Shown here: positions 56,093 through 64,000 of the stretch, in pieces
Position numbering within the stretch: position 1 is the first letter of the stretch
Layout: each line of letters starts with the position of its first letter
Assembly (NCBI GenBank): GCA_000415965.1
Contig: KE356560.1
Span: forward strand, 2,622,900 to 2,686,899
Direction of reading: 5' to 3'
Origin: Haloquadratum walsbyi J07HQW1
Lineage (GTDB): Archaea > Halobacteriota > Halobacteria > Halobacteriales > Haloferacaceae
Length of the DNA: 64,000 nucleotides
Translations under genes and position numbers: made by a program
Notes under the pieces: model-generated
The model's input: the letters and a program-made list of their open reading frames with translations, nothing else
Told to the model about the DNA's origin: nothing
The model's database searches: none

Positions 56093-56917
56093 ATGAGTCT
56101 TGATGCGAATGTGCTTGGCACAGATATGGGGTATGTTCTGTCATCTGTGCTTTCAGAAGCGACCGGAACGGTGTACGTAGTAAATCCGACTCAGGACCTC
56201 GCGAAGGCACTTGTCACGGATTGTTCAGAGATACTTACCAATGACACGAGTGTCCGATTATTGTCTGATGAACAGCTGTTAAAGGAGGTGATGGATGATT
56301 TCATTGTGGCGAGCAATGCAGCCGAACTTGTTGAGGCAGATGCATTGACACTCCGGACAGGAGACGTTTCAGAGCCGAACTCATTGATTATCACGACGAA
56401 TGCAGCAGTCACTATGATTCAAGCGAGCGATCAGGTTGCCGGGATGGTTGCTGATGAGAGTGAGTTTGTCGCAACTGTGCGAGGGTCATATGCACAGGCG
56501 TTTGAATCAGCAACATCCTATCCACTTCGGACACCAGCAATTTCATCTGTCCGATCAACACTGGCGAGTGAAATCGGTGATGAGACGCGATCAGATTTTG
56601 ATTCAGTGCTAACGACGCTCCAAACCGCTCGTGGGGATGGCAAGGGACTCAATGAGGTGACAATTAGCTTGTTAGTCGCTGCGAAAAATAACGTACTTCT
56701 CTATGATATTTCAAAATGGGGTGAAGATGTCGGAATTGCGAGTAAAGCAACGTTCTCACGAACTAAAACTGAACTCGAAGAGTCAGGGCTTATCGATACA
56801 GAGAAAGTCCCGATTGATGTTGGTCGACCGCGACTTCGACTGAAGCTTGGGCACAATCAACTCGCGAGTGCCAGTTCCGACCAGCTAGCTGGCGTTGCAC
56901 AAAGTCTACTTGCATAA
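56093..56917 (+). CDS. TbsP/DUF5821-type transcriptional regulator
   Basis: From ATG 56093 (MSLDANVLGTDMGYVLSSVL) the protein has 274 residues. The N-terminal alpha/beta part (TGTVYVVNPTQDLAKALVTD; VRLLSDEQLLKEVMDDFIVA) and the C-terminal winged helix (ISLLVAAKNNVLLYDISKWG; EDVGIASKATFSRTKTELEE; SGLIDTEKVPIDVGRPRLRL) match the haloarchaeal DUF5821 family, now called TbsP, reported to regulate central carbon genes together with TrmB. The name is from memory. The stop codon TAA (56915-56917) lies inside the first bases of a dispersed repeat (ATAACAGTC), so the gene's end was set or preserved by that element. Confidence 0.8.
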   Translation: MSLDANVLGTDMGYVLSSVLSEATGTVYVVNPTQDLAKALVTDCSEILTNDTSVRLLSDEQLLKEVMDDFIVASNAAELVEADALTLRTGDVSEPNSLIITTNAAVTMIQASDQVAGMVADESEFVATVRGSYAQAFESATSYPLRTPAISSVRSTLASEIGDETRSDFDSVLTTLQTARGDGKGLNEVTISLLVAAKNNVLLYDISKWGEDVGIASKATFSRTKTELEESGLIDTEKVPIDVGRPRLRLKLGHNQLASASSDQLAGVAQSLLA

Positions 56918-57079
56918 CAGTCAGTGGCACTCTGAGCAGTGTTTCACTCTGAACCCGGACTCAACTCAGACTCAGACTCAAACTCAAACTCGATTCAGCT
57001 GGAACGCCTGTGTGCGTGTTCTGCTGCAACTGTAACTGCAACTTCGAAGAACGACAATCAAATTACCAACAACTGATAA
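56914..57079 (-). repeat. Dispersed TIR-bounded repeat, copy F (expanded)
   Basis: A reverse copy: ATAACAGTCAGTGGCACTCT and GAGCAGTGTTTCACTCTGAA at the left, CTGGAACGCCTGTGTGCGTG in the middle, ACCAACAACTGATAA at the right. The inner simple-sequence part is expanded (ACTCAGACTCAGACTCAAAC and ACTCAAACTCG), making this the longest copy. It overlaps the stop codon of the upstream gene and ends about 80 bp before the YcaO start. Confidence 0.8.
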
Positions 57080-57160
57080 TCTGACACAGCACTACCAACG
57101 AGAGTGAGAGCACATCGCGTATTCGTGTCTATTTTTATGACCGACTGATGAATAAAGGCC

Positions 57161-58921
57161 GTGAGCTATGCATTCGCAGTCGTTGGATCAGGACCGTCTG
57201 CCGCTATTGACGCTGCGAGACGAGTAATCGTCTCTGCTGACGCGAACTCAGAGTCTACATTCACTCACACAGATTCACCGACAGATGCGAATGTCACTGT
57301 TGTGGTAACAACAGTCGATCAGACAGATACCGATATACATCCAGTAAGCGCAGGAGTAACCAGTACTGACTCGACCGTGGTTCTTGTCGAATTTGGTGGA
57401 ATAGGTGGATGCCCAATCGACGAGATTGATGCTGCAGTTACCACGCTCCCCGCAGAAGGACCTACCTTTGAGACGTTGCAGACACGCGTTATGACAACAA
57501 CATCGCCAGGTGATGGGATGTTTGCAGACCAAATCAGTATCACAGCAGGTGCACTCGCTGGGCAACGAGCTGTTGCGATGTGTGATGCATCTGATGTCGA
57601 TATCGCTGGAACTGTACTCGAGATTTCGGGAACGGAAATCGGACCTGAGCGGGAGCTGATAGAGATCCCAGATGTATACACGGATACGGATCAGATAACT
57701 GAGCAATTGATTCCGGATCGAACATCGCGCGATCTGGATCTCGAGGTCTCCCTTTCTCATGCCGACCGGGCTGTCGATGATCGACTTGGCATTATTACAC
57801 AGGTCGGTGAGCGTGAGTCATTTCCTGCTCCATATTATATCGCACAGGTAGCATCAACAGAGTCAATCAGTGATGCTCGTGCCACCGAGTTTGCTGCTGG
57901 TGTTGACGCCGATTGGAATAGTGCGTATATGAAGGCACTTGGAGAGGCACTTGAGCGGTACTGTGCAGGAGTGTATCGAACTGAGATGTTCACGACAGCG
58001 CCTGAGGAGACACAGAGTGCAGCGGTCTCCCCTCGACGGTTCGTCCAGCCGGAGGAAACACCGACATACGACCCAAGCACGCCAATATCGTGGGTTCCTG
58101 GAGTTCATCTTGCGAGTAATAAACGCGTTGCACTCCCAGCGACGTTCGTGTATCACCCGCCACCACAAGAGCGGTATCGTCCAGCAATCACAACAGGGCT
58201 TGGGCTTGGGAACGGAAGCGCTGAGGCTTTGCGCGCTGGGCTTTCTGAGGTAATTGAGCGCGATGCAGCAATGCTCGCTTGGTATTCAACCTTCGAACCG
58301 GTGGAACTGACAGTTGATGATGAGACCTATCAAACGCTTTGTCAGCGTGCTCACGGAGTTGGGCTTACTGTGCAGACAATATTACTCACACAAGATGTCG
58401 ACATTCCTGTCATTGCAACTGCGGTTTATCGTGATGAGAGTGAGTGGCCACAGTTTGCTCTCGGATCAGACGCCGGTCTTGATCCAGTTGCGACCGCGCG
58501 GGGCTCGCTTGCAGAGGCATTGCAAAATTGGATGGAGTTACGGGCAATGGGGAAGGATGACGCAATGGATGCCGATGGGGCGATTGGCGAGTATGCAACA
58601 TTTCCGGATCGTATACAGAGGTTTTTGATGAGTGAAACCACGGTTGCAGCCGAAGATCTCGCACCGTCGCCGATACCAACCGGAGCGGACGCGCTTCAGG
58701 TCCTTATCGAACGTGTCAGTGAGGTTGGTCTCGATGCGTATGCGACACGGATAACCACACCCGATGTTTCGACGCTTGGATTTGAAGCTGTCAGAGTACT
58801 CATTCCAGAAGCACAGCCGCTATTCCAACAGAGTAGTTTCTTTGGTGAGCGAGCAAGACGTGTCCCGCACAAGTTTGGATTTCAGCCGAAACGTGATCGG
58901 TCGTTCCACCCGTTCCCATAG
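57161..58921 (+). CDS. YcaO-family ATP-dependent cyclodehydratase/thioamidation enzyme with N-terminal extension
   Basis: GTG start, 586 residues. The YcaO domain occupies about residues 190-586: ATP/Mg motif KALGEALERYCAG (262-267), GSAEALRAGLSEVIERDAAM (352-371), and SLAEALQNWMEL. YcaO enzymes activate a peptide backbone amide with ATP to form azolines, thioamides or amidines. The C-terminus ends RSFHPFP, proline-containing like many family members. Residues 1-190 (VVGSGPSAAIDAARRVIVSA; FGGIGGCPIDEIDAAVTTLP; GALAGQRAVAMC) form an additional domain I cannot assign. No TfuA, no precursor-peptide gene and no dehydrogenase are visible nearby, so substrate and product are open. Confidence 0.85.
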   Translation: MSYAFAVVGSGPSAAIDAARRVIVSADANSESTFTHTDSPTDANVTVVVTTVDQTDTDIHPVSAGVTSTDSTVVLVEFGGIGGCPIDEIDAAVTTLPAEGPTFETLQTRVMTTTSPGDGMFADQISITAGALAGQRAVAMCDASDVDIAGTVLEISGTEIGPERELIEIPDVYTDTDQITEQLIPDRTSRDLDLEVSLSHADRAVDDRLGIITQVGERESFPAPYYIAQVASTESISDARATEFAAGVDADWNSAYMKALGEALERYCAGVYRTEMFTTAPEETQSAAVSPRRFVQPEETPTYDPSTPISWVPGVHLASNKRVALPATFVYHPPPQERYRPAITTGLGLGNGSAEALRAGLSEVIERDAAMLAWYSTFEPVELTVDDETYQTLCQRAHGVGLTVQTILLTQDVDIPVIATAVYRDESEWPQFALGSDAGLDPVATARGSLAEALQNWMELRAMGKDDAMDADGAIGEYATFPDRIQRFLMSETTVAAEDLAPSPIPTGADALQVLIERVSEVGLDAYATRITTPDVSTLGFEAVRVLIPEAQPLFQQSSFFGERARRVPHKFGFQPKRDRSFHPFP

Positions 58922-59049
58922 CGACTGACACGTGTGTATTCGAGTATCAGTACTAGTGCTCACCAGCCATGGTTAGTGCATCATATAACAAGACAAATCA
59001 AACCCACAGGCTCTGTCCCGATGACATATGAGTGTCTCTCAGAGACGCG

Positions 59050-60189
59050 TCAGACTCCGAATGTCGCTCGAAGCATATCACGCGTTCCTGGTCCCAATCC
59101 AACTGCCAACACTGCAATCAGAAGTAACATTGTATAGCGGGGACTCTCCTCGAATATTTCCGGTTCGAATACCCAGATGACGAACGTCGCTGCAAGGAGT
59201 TTGATGAGGAGAAACGGCCATGTATCGCCGGTAATACTCAGAATTGACGCTGGAAGCACCGATCCAGTGACATCAACGACAAACTGATTCACGGGGTGTT
59301 TCGGAACGAGATTCGGTCCAGCACCAATTGCGCGCATCCAGTCAAGCCCGATTACGTTTGCGACCCCATCAACGGCGTGACCCCAAATAATAACGAATCC
59401 AACAAGCTCTGTGCCACGATTAATCGACGGTGCGAACGTTTTGATTACCCACCATGTGATCCCAGCTGTAACTGTTGCCCCAGTGACTACAGTGAGAAGC
59501 ACCTGCGGATAAAACTCGACACCAGGAGCTGAGTTAATTACAAGTGAAATCAGATAGCCGAGAGCGAGCGTGAGCACCGTTATACCGGTTATGAATAACA
59601 GCCGATCATACCGGTTAACGATATCCCGACGTTCTGCCCAGACAGAGACTCCAACAGCAAAGAGCGTGACTGCAAAAACAGTGAAATAGATAATTGGACT
59701 GATAACGAGTGTGTTGAGTGGATAGCTGATGAGTGCATCAGCGGACGGAATGGCGTCATTCGCATCTTCAATGACTCTGAGTGCCCCACCAAAGAAAATG
59801 AACGGAGTAAGTGCATAGAAGAGCTGTCGATCAGATCCAATCTTAAGTTGGCGAAGAAGAAACACGACTCCAATTAATGCAATAAGCAGGGTAATCATAT
59901 ATCCAACTTCAGAGACGAGCGTATAGCCAGGATATGCAACAGGTTCAGCAGCGTTCGCACACGCGGTTGTACTAGTGAGATATTGTACCGTCGACCCAGG
60001 TCTAATTGCACATACCGCAGAGTTTGCGTCCGCCTGAACCGGTCCCCAGAAATAATGCCAGAGAAAGCTATCATAAACTGTCTCTGGGGCAACAAGTGAC
60101 CCAAGAACGAGCATAGCGACTGTCGTCGACACGGTGCCAACCCACAGACGCTCTGGGGAGGTATCGAAACGGGCAGCGACAGTGGACAT
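59050..60189 (-). CDS. DUF63-family membrane protein
   Basis: A 379-residue archaeal membrane protein with about eight hydrophobic helices. Typical DUF63 blocks: [59 protein letters not shown], and [15 protein letters not shown] with conserved charged residues inside the membrane region, HPVNQFVVD. The role is unknown. It is convergent with the YcaO gene, about 130 bp apart. Confidence 0.88.
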   Translation of the reverse strand: MSTVAARFDTSPERLWVGTVSTTVAMLVLGSLVAPETVYDSFLWHYFWGPVQADANSAVCAIRPGSTVQYLTSTTACANAAEPVAYPGYTLVSEVGYMITLLIALIGVVFLLRQLKIGSDRQLFYALTPFIFFGGALRVIEDANDAIPSADALISYPLNTLVISPIIYFTVFAVTLFAVGVSVWAERRDIVNRYDRLLFITGITVLTLALGYLISLVINSAPGVEFYPQVLLTVVTGATVTAGITWWVIKTFAPSINRGTELVGFVIIWGHAVDGVANVIGLDWMRAIGAGPNLVPKHPVNQFVVDVTGSVLPASILSITGDTWPFLLIKLLAATFVIWVFEPEIFEESPRYTMLLLIAVLAVGLGPGTRDMLRATFGV

Positions 60190-60488
60190 ATCTATATCGC
60201 CGGTGGCATCACTGTTGAGAATTCCGGTCTAAAGTAAAACCATAATAATGGTTCGGATTATCCCTGCTCAACGCAACCCGTCTGTCTCCCCGCAATTGAG
60301 TGGATCAAGCTGAATATGATGGTGCGCAATCAAGCGTGTGTGAACCACCTCTTGCCGTACTCACTCGCCATGTTCCTCCCGTCAAGAGGTGACCAAGCGG
60401 TGAGAAACCGTTAGCCAGTGGCGCGATGCGGGGTTCACTCACAAATGAATACTTCGAATAGTTAACACAGCGAGTTAGTGATGTCGGA

Positions 60489-61304
60489 TTAATTCATCCC
60501 GAGGTTTGTGTCCGAGTGGTCGATTGCCTGCGCTGCTGAAAGAGCGTTCGCGTGTATCAAGCCATTCGAGGCGACAAGCCCGACAGAATCGTGTCGAAAT
60601 GGGTCGCCATGAAGATCCGTCACAGTACCGCCGGCAGCACGAACCATTGCCACACCCGCAAGTGTATCCCAGGGCTTTGTTCGGATATTGGTAATAACAC
60701 CATCGAGCGACCCATCAGCAACACTGGCGAGAGCAGCTTGTGCGGAACCGATTCGGCGGAGATCACCGAAACGATCAACGATAGCCTGACACGCATTGCC
60801 ATATTGGTCACGTGAATCAAAGTCCCACCACATTGTTGGGGCGATGACGCCTGCCTCTGGGTCTGTTGTCTCCGAGACTGACACAGGAGTGCCATTCCGA
60901 TATGTCGACTCGCCGTCGGTCCAGTAATTATCATTGAGTGCTGGAAGAGTGATGACTCCAGCAGTGGCGACACCATCACGCACGACAGCGACAACTGTTG
61001 CCCAGGTCCGTGTGCCACGAACATAGTTATTCGTGCCGTCGATTGGGTCAATGACCCATACAGTGCCATCTTCGGGAACAACCTTCAGTGCATCCCCTTC
61101 CTCGCCAACAATCGCGTCTTCAGGAAACGTCCCACGAATCGATTCAATGACTGCTGTTTGAGCATCACGGTCCACCTGTGTGACGACATCCGTTTTTCCA
61201 TCTTTTTGCTCAACAATGAGTTTTGTTCGAAAGCTATCAGCGGCGACGTCTGCACCGGCACGGGCAGCATCGCGTGCAATGGTTATGTGTTCAGATGTCG
61301 TCAT
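60489..61304 (-). CDS. Inositol monophosphatase / archaeal fructose-bisphosphatase-like phosphatase
   Basis: ATG 61304 (MTTSEHITIARDAARAGADV; a GTG lies one codon earlier). 271 residues. Metal-binding motifs of the FIG superfamily are present: IVGEEGD near 66-71, WVIDPIDGTNNYVRG near 83-97, and KPWDTLAGVAMVRAAGG. It dephosphorylates inositol phosphate, sugar bisphosphates or similar compounds; archaeal members often have dual activity. The start overlaps the 3' end of the UspA gene by 14 bp, so the two are coupled. Confidence 0.88.
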   Translation of the reverse strand: MTTSEHITIARDAARAGADVAADSFRTKLIVEQKDGKTDVVTQVDRDAQTAVIESIRGTFPEDAIVGEEGDALKVVPEDGTVWVIDPIDGTNNYVRGTRTWATVVAVVRDGVATAGVITLPALNDNYWTDGESTYRNGTPVSVSETTDPEAGVIAPTMWWDFDSRDQYGNACQAIVDRFGDLRRIGSAQAALASVADGSLDGVITNIRTKPWDTLAGVAMVRAAGGTVTDLHGDPFRHDSVGLVASNGLIHANALSAAQAIDHSDTNLGMN

Positions 61305-61731
61305 CACGGGCGAGATTCGTCGTTAGAACGGGGATATTTGCACGGGCAACAATCGATTGAGAAACACTCCCGACCAGATTTTCGGTATACTCACCTCGGC
61401 GTGTCCCCATTGTGATTAGATCGATATCTGCCTCAGTGGCATATGAGATGATTTCATCGGCTGGATCGCCCTTACGAAGTGCTGTTGTTGTTTTGATGTC
61501 GGAATCATGGAACAGCTCAGCAGTCGTTTCAAGTGCAGTCTCACCTTCGGCTTCAAGTTCGGCGATGACGTCGGCTTTCATTCCATCTTGAAGCGTGAGG
61601 AATGCCCGATCATCAACGACATACAGAATGTGTACTACTGCATCACGGCGGGAAGCAATATCAACCGCATGGTCAATGACGGTCCGCATCGCATCGGTCC
61701 CATCTGTCGGCAATAAGATTCGATTGAACAT
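61291..61731 (-). CDS. Universal stress protein, UspA family
   Basis: A 146-residue protein, MFNRILLPTDGTDAMRTVID then AVVHILYVVDDRAFLTLQDG. The nucleotide-binding motif GTRRGEYTENLVGSVSQSIV (G-2x-G-9x-G-S pattern) indicates an ATP-binding Usp. It is the first gene of a two-gene unit with the overlapping inositol-monophosphatase-like gene, suggesting a link between stress or energy sensing and sugar-phosphate metabolism (inference). Confidence 0.9.
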   Translation of the reverse strand: MFNRILLPTDGTDAMRTVIDHAVDIASRRDAVVHILYVVDDRAFLTLQDGMKADVIAELEAEGETALETTAELFHDSDIKTTTALRKGDPADEIISYATEADIDLITMGTRRGEYTENLVGSVSQSIVARANIPVLTTNLARDDDI

Positions 61732-62074
61732 GTGTCCTCATGTACTGCCTATATCTGTGTCGTTCTATATCCTCCTTTCTTTCTCCGTGATAAATTCACT
61801 CTGAGTGTGCCCGCTGACGAACAACAGTATATATTTAACTCAGCACAGTGCAGTGAATTCCTTGTATGAGATTGGATATCATCCTTGCAACGCACAGCGT
61901 GAGGGTTTTGTTTGAGCGACAATATCTGAGGGATCTGTGAGATAATTACTAGAGCACAAACACAATGTGATCATCCGAGAGGAGATCTTTAGATGAGCCA
62001 ATCTATCCGATGGATACCCTCGTGGTGAGTGTTATGAACGAATCGTTTTTTGACTGGATAACGGACGGTTAATA
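61732..62074. other. Divergent spacer, no gene seen
   Basis: 343 bp between the UspA start and the MTH1187-type gene. AT-rich (AACAGTATATATTTAACTCA near 61823), presumably promoters; no repeats recognised. Confidence 0.45.
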
Positions 62075-62464
62075 ATGAGCGTGATTGCACTATTGAGTGT
62101 TGCGCCAGTTATTGAAGAAAGTATGGCAAGTGATGTTGCGGACGCTGTGGAAGCACTTGATGAGTTCCCGGTTAGTTATGAGACGAATCCGATGGGGACG
62201 GTCATTGAGGCAGATGACACAGAAACGTTATTTACTGCCGCACAAGCTGCACATGACGCTGTCGATGCAGATCGTGTAAGCACTGTGTTGAAGATTGATG
62301 ACAAGCGGGCGCGTGACACGACTGCGCAGGAAAAAGTCGATGCTGTTGCGGAAAATCTCGGTCGACCTGCTCGAAGTGACACTCTCTCACCCACCGAGGA
62401 GTCGATGACGGACACAAAGACAGAGACAGAAACAGAAACAAAAACAGAGAGAAGCGATGATTGA
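62075..62464 (+). CDS. MTH1187/YkoF-type thiamine-binding-like protein
   Basis: A 129-residue protein. MSVIALLSVAPVIEESMASD, FPVSYETNPMGTVIEADDTE and RVSTVLKIDDKRARDT match the MTH1187 (DUF77) family, ferredoxin-like tetramers related to thiamine-binding YkoF. The function in archaea is unproven. The last 25 residues (TDTKTETETETKTERSDD) are a microsatellite-encoded Thr/Glu tail. The stop codon TGA (62462-62464) is part of the TTGA terminus of the following PATE-like element. Confidence 0.85.
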   Translation: MSVIALLSVAPVIEESMASDVADAVEALDEFPVSYETNPMGTVIEADDTETLFTAAQAAHDAVDADRVSTVLKIDDKRARDTTAQEKVDAVAENLGRPARSDTLSPTEESMTDTKTETETETKTERSDD

Positions 62465-62990
62465 CCTCTTCCCACGGGGAAAGCCGTGGGATTCCTCCAT
62501 GTGCAGGCGCCCCTGGAGCTCCCCGGCTGTGACCTTGCGGGTTCGCTGACGCAGCTTCAGCCTCGTCGGGGGTGTGGCCTGTTGCCTGGTGGGTATCCGC
62601 TCGGTGTCACCCTCCACAGAGTGGCTCTCACGGGCGTCCAGCCACGTGCAGACCGGGATATCGGTCTGACTCTCCAGTTGCAGCCACCAGACCAGTACCA
62701 GTACCACTGGGAGAGTCCTTGGGGTGGACACGCCAACGCCGACCTGCTCCTGCTGCTGCTGCTGGTGGGCTGCGGTTGTATGTTGAGTATGAGTATGAGT
62801 ATATTAAAACCCACTTGTGGTCGTCTTGAGCGTGAGCGGGTTCCCCGCAGCAGCATGTCACATGTCTCCGTTTCGCGAGGAAAGAACCAACCATACATAT
62901 TTGCGATTGCGGGCTGGCGTTCGAGCGTGGCTTCTCGCAGTGTCGTCGGCTTTAACGGCTGAAGCCGTGAGCTTTCGTCTCGCTACCACT
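62461..62990 (-). mobile_element. PATE-like transposase-less element, GC-rich type
   Basis: The right end (left on the + strand) reads TTGACCTCTTCCCACGGGGA, with hairpin CCCACGG-GGAAAG-CCGTGGG at 62471-62490. The presumed left end has GGCTTTAACGGCTGAAGCC near 62949-62967. The interior is GC-richer than its surroundings and contains short runs such as CTGCTCCTGCTGCTGCTGCT and GAGTATGAGTATGAGTAT. The interior is not obviously homologous to the other three elements. The rest of the spacer, 62991-63244, holds nothing recognisable. Confidence 0.55.
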
Positions 62991-63244
62991 GTAAGTAGCA
63001 GTTTCTGTTCATTCAATACTGAAACAGGGTAAATTGAGCACTCTTGGGTTTGACTCTACATAGAGTTTGTTTTCCTGTGAGGTGTCTGAGAGTCAACTAG
63101 AAGTGCTAAGACACTCGTCTGCTCTGGGTCTGGGGTGTCGATATCTTATGTCGTGAATGTATTCATCCAATCAAGGATACTGAACCAACACTGTATATGA
63201 ACTGCTGAGCGAACCCCTTTATTCAGTGCCCATCAAGATTTGAT

Positions 63245-64000
63245 ATGGACTCAATCAACCGGATGGCGGTTGAGCTTGTTGACGAAGCGATTGATTTTGC
63301 TGAGGAGCTTCGAATTGTTCCACAGGAATTGGACTCAGGTGCAAGAGTGCTTGATTTCGGTGTAAACGCAGAGGGTGGTGTCGAAGCCGGGTTATTACTT
63401 GCTGAAATCCAGACTGCCGGATTGGCGACGATACAAACACGGATGGGTGAGGTTGCAGGCGTGCAAACGCCACATGTCGAGGTTCAAACAGATCATCCTG
63501 CGGTAGCGTTATTATGCTCACAGAAGGCGGGATGGGAACTCGAATTTGATGACCCAGCGTTCGAAGGACTTGGAGCAGGACCAGCCCGTGCACTTGTCGC
63601 CGAGGAAGATGAATTTCATACCTTAGAGTACTTTGATGAGTTTGACTTGGCTGTGCTCAGCGTTGAAAGTATTTCACTCCCATCTGAAACTGTTATTGAA
63701 CATGTTGCGAATAAAACAGGTGTCAATCCGGGTGGGGTTATGCTTCCGACATACGCTACTGGATCAGTTGTCGGAAGCGTCACAGCCGCAGCACGAGCCG
63801 CGGAGCTCGCATTATTCCGATTATTTGAACTTGGGTATGATGTCCGAAACGTTCATTCAGCGTTTGGGTCAGCACCGATTGCACCAATCAGTCATAATGA
63901 GAGTGTCGCAATGGGGCGAACAAACGATGCATTAGCGTATGGGGGGACTGTACATCTCACTGTCACGGCGGATGACCCGGTACTTGAAGAACTTCCTTCA
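63245..64000 (+). CDS. mch: Methenyltetrahydromethanopterin cyclohydrolase (partial at window end)
   Basis: From ATG 63245 (MDSINRMAVELVDEAIDFAE) the frame is open to the window end (252 codons), so the C-terminus is missing. GARVLDFGVNAEGGVEAGLL, CSQKAGWELEFDDPAF, GAGPARALVAEEDEF and MLPTYATGSVVGSVTAAARA are characteristic of Mch, which hydrolyses methenyl-tetrahydromethanopterin in archaeal C1 metabolism. Its presence near folD means the organism carries both a bacterial-type and an archaeal-type cyclohydrolase. Confidence 0.92.
   Translation, partial: MDSINRMAVELVDEAIDFAEELRIVPQELDSGARVLDFGVNAEGGVEAGLLLAEIQTAGLATIQTRMGEVAGVQTPHVEVQTDHPAVALLCSQKAGWELEFDDPAFEGLGAGPARALVAEEDEFHTLEYFDEFDLAVLSVESISLPSETVIEHVANKTGVNPGGVMLPTYATGSVVGSVTAAARAAELALFRLFELGYDVRNVHSAFGSAPIAPISHNESVAMGRTNDALAYGGTVHLTVTADDPVLEELPS

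Overview
The window looks like chromosome of a square haloarchaeon close to Haloquadratum walsbyi. The proteins are acidic and typically haloarchaeal (Lhr-type helicase, Cdc48, PhoU-AbrB, Bat-like regulator, DUF5796/DUF5830/DUF63 families, archaeal shikimate kinase, UspA fusions). Third codon positions and intergenic DNA are unusually AT-rich for a haloarchaeon, and spacers are long and full of degraded mobile DNA, as known for Haloquadratum. The genus is an inference; I ran no search and no composition calculation.

Layout. 1-7.5 kb: a PhoU-type regulator (cut by the window edge), an ATP-NAD kinase-like protein, a small zinc protein, then a signalling patch: a PAS histidine kinase with a degenerate ATPase domain, a REC-HalX-GAF-Bat regulator, and a REC-only protein. 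7.5-9.2 kb: a decayed TnpB (IS200/IS605-type) element. 9.4-15.1 kb: an Lhr helicase convergent with a Cdc48 AAA ATPase. 16.2-21.2 kb: a complete branched-chain amino-acid-type ABC operon (binding lipoprotein, two permeases, two ATPases). 21.2-24.2 kb: small proteins and almost 2 kb of mobile-element debris. 24.2-25.6 kb: shikimate kinase plus chorismate mutase. 26-30.1 kb, minus strand: adk, a DUF106 membrane protein with a broken frame, cmk, truB and tRNA-Pro, interrupted by a long spacer. 31.9-34.1 kb: an amino-acid transporter fused to two UspA domains, frame broken by one base.

34-50.5 kb is mostly metabolic: alpha/beta hydrolase, SDR, isopentenyl-diphosphate isomerase, an Lrp regulator divergent from carA, gatD with an acetyltransferase, a winged-helix regulator, gpmI, a TVP38-type membrane protein, an intron-containing tRNA-Met, and a DUF4350/SppA pair. 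50.5-64 kb: C1 genes glyA and folD (separated by about 1 kb), the TbsP-type regulator, a YcaO enzyme with a large N-terminal extension, DUF63, an inositol-monophosphatase-like enzyme plus UspA, an MTH1187-type protein, and the start of mch.

The most striking non-genic content is repetitive. (1) Six copies of a roughly 120-165 bp repeat with imperfect terminal inverted repeats (TTATCAGTTGGTGG / CCACCGACTGTTAT) lie in intergenic regions; one supplies the stop codon of the tbsP-like gene. (2) At least four transposase-less elements of about 500-570 bp carry IS200/IS605-like end hairpins, resembling the palindrome-associated elements (PATEs) described in Haloquadratum. Together with the two TnpB relics they end in TCAA, and at two genes that terminal TCAA (read as TTGA on the other strand) is the gene's TGA stop codon. 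(3) Short hexamer-type microsatellites encode Thr-Asp/Glu tails in unrelated proteins.
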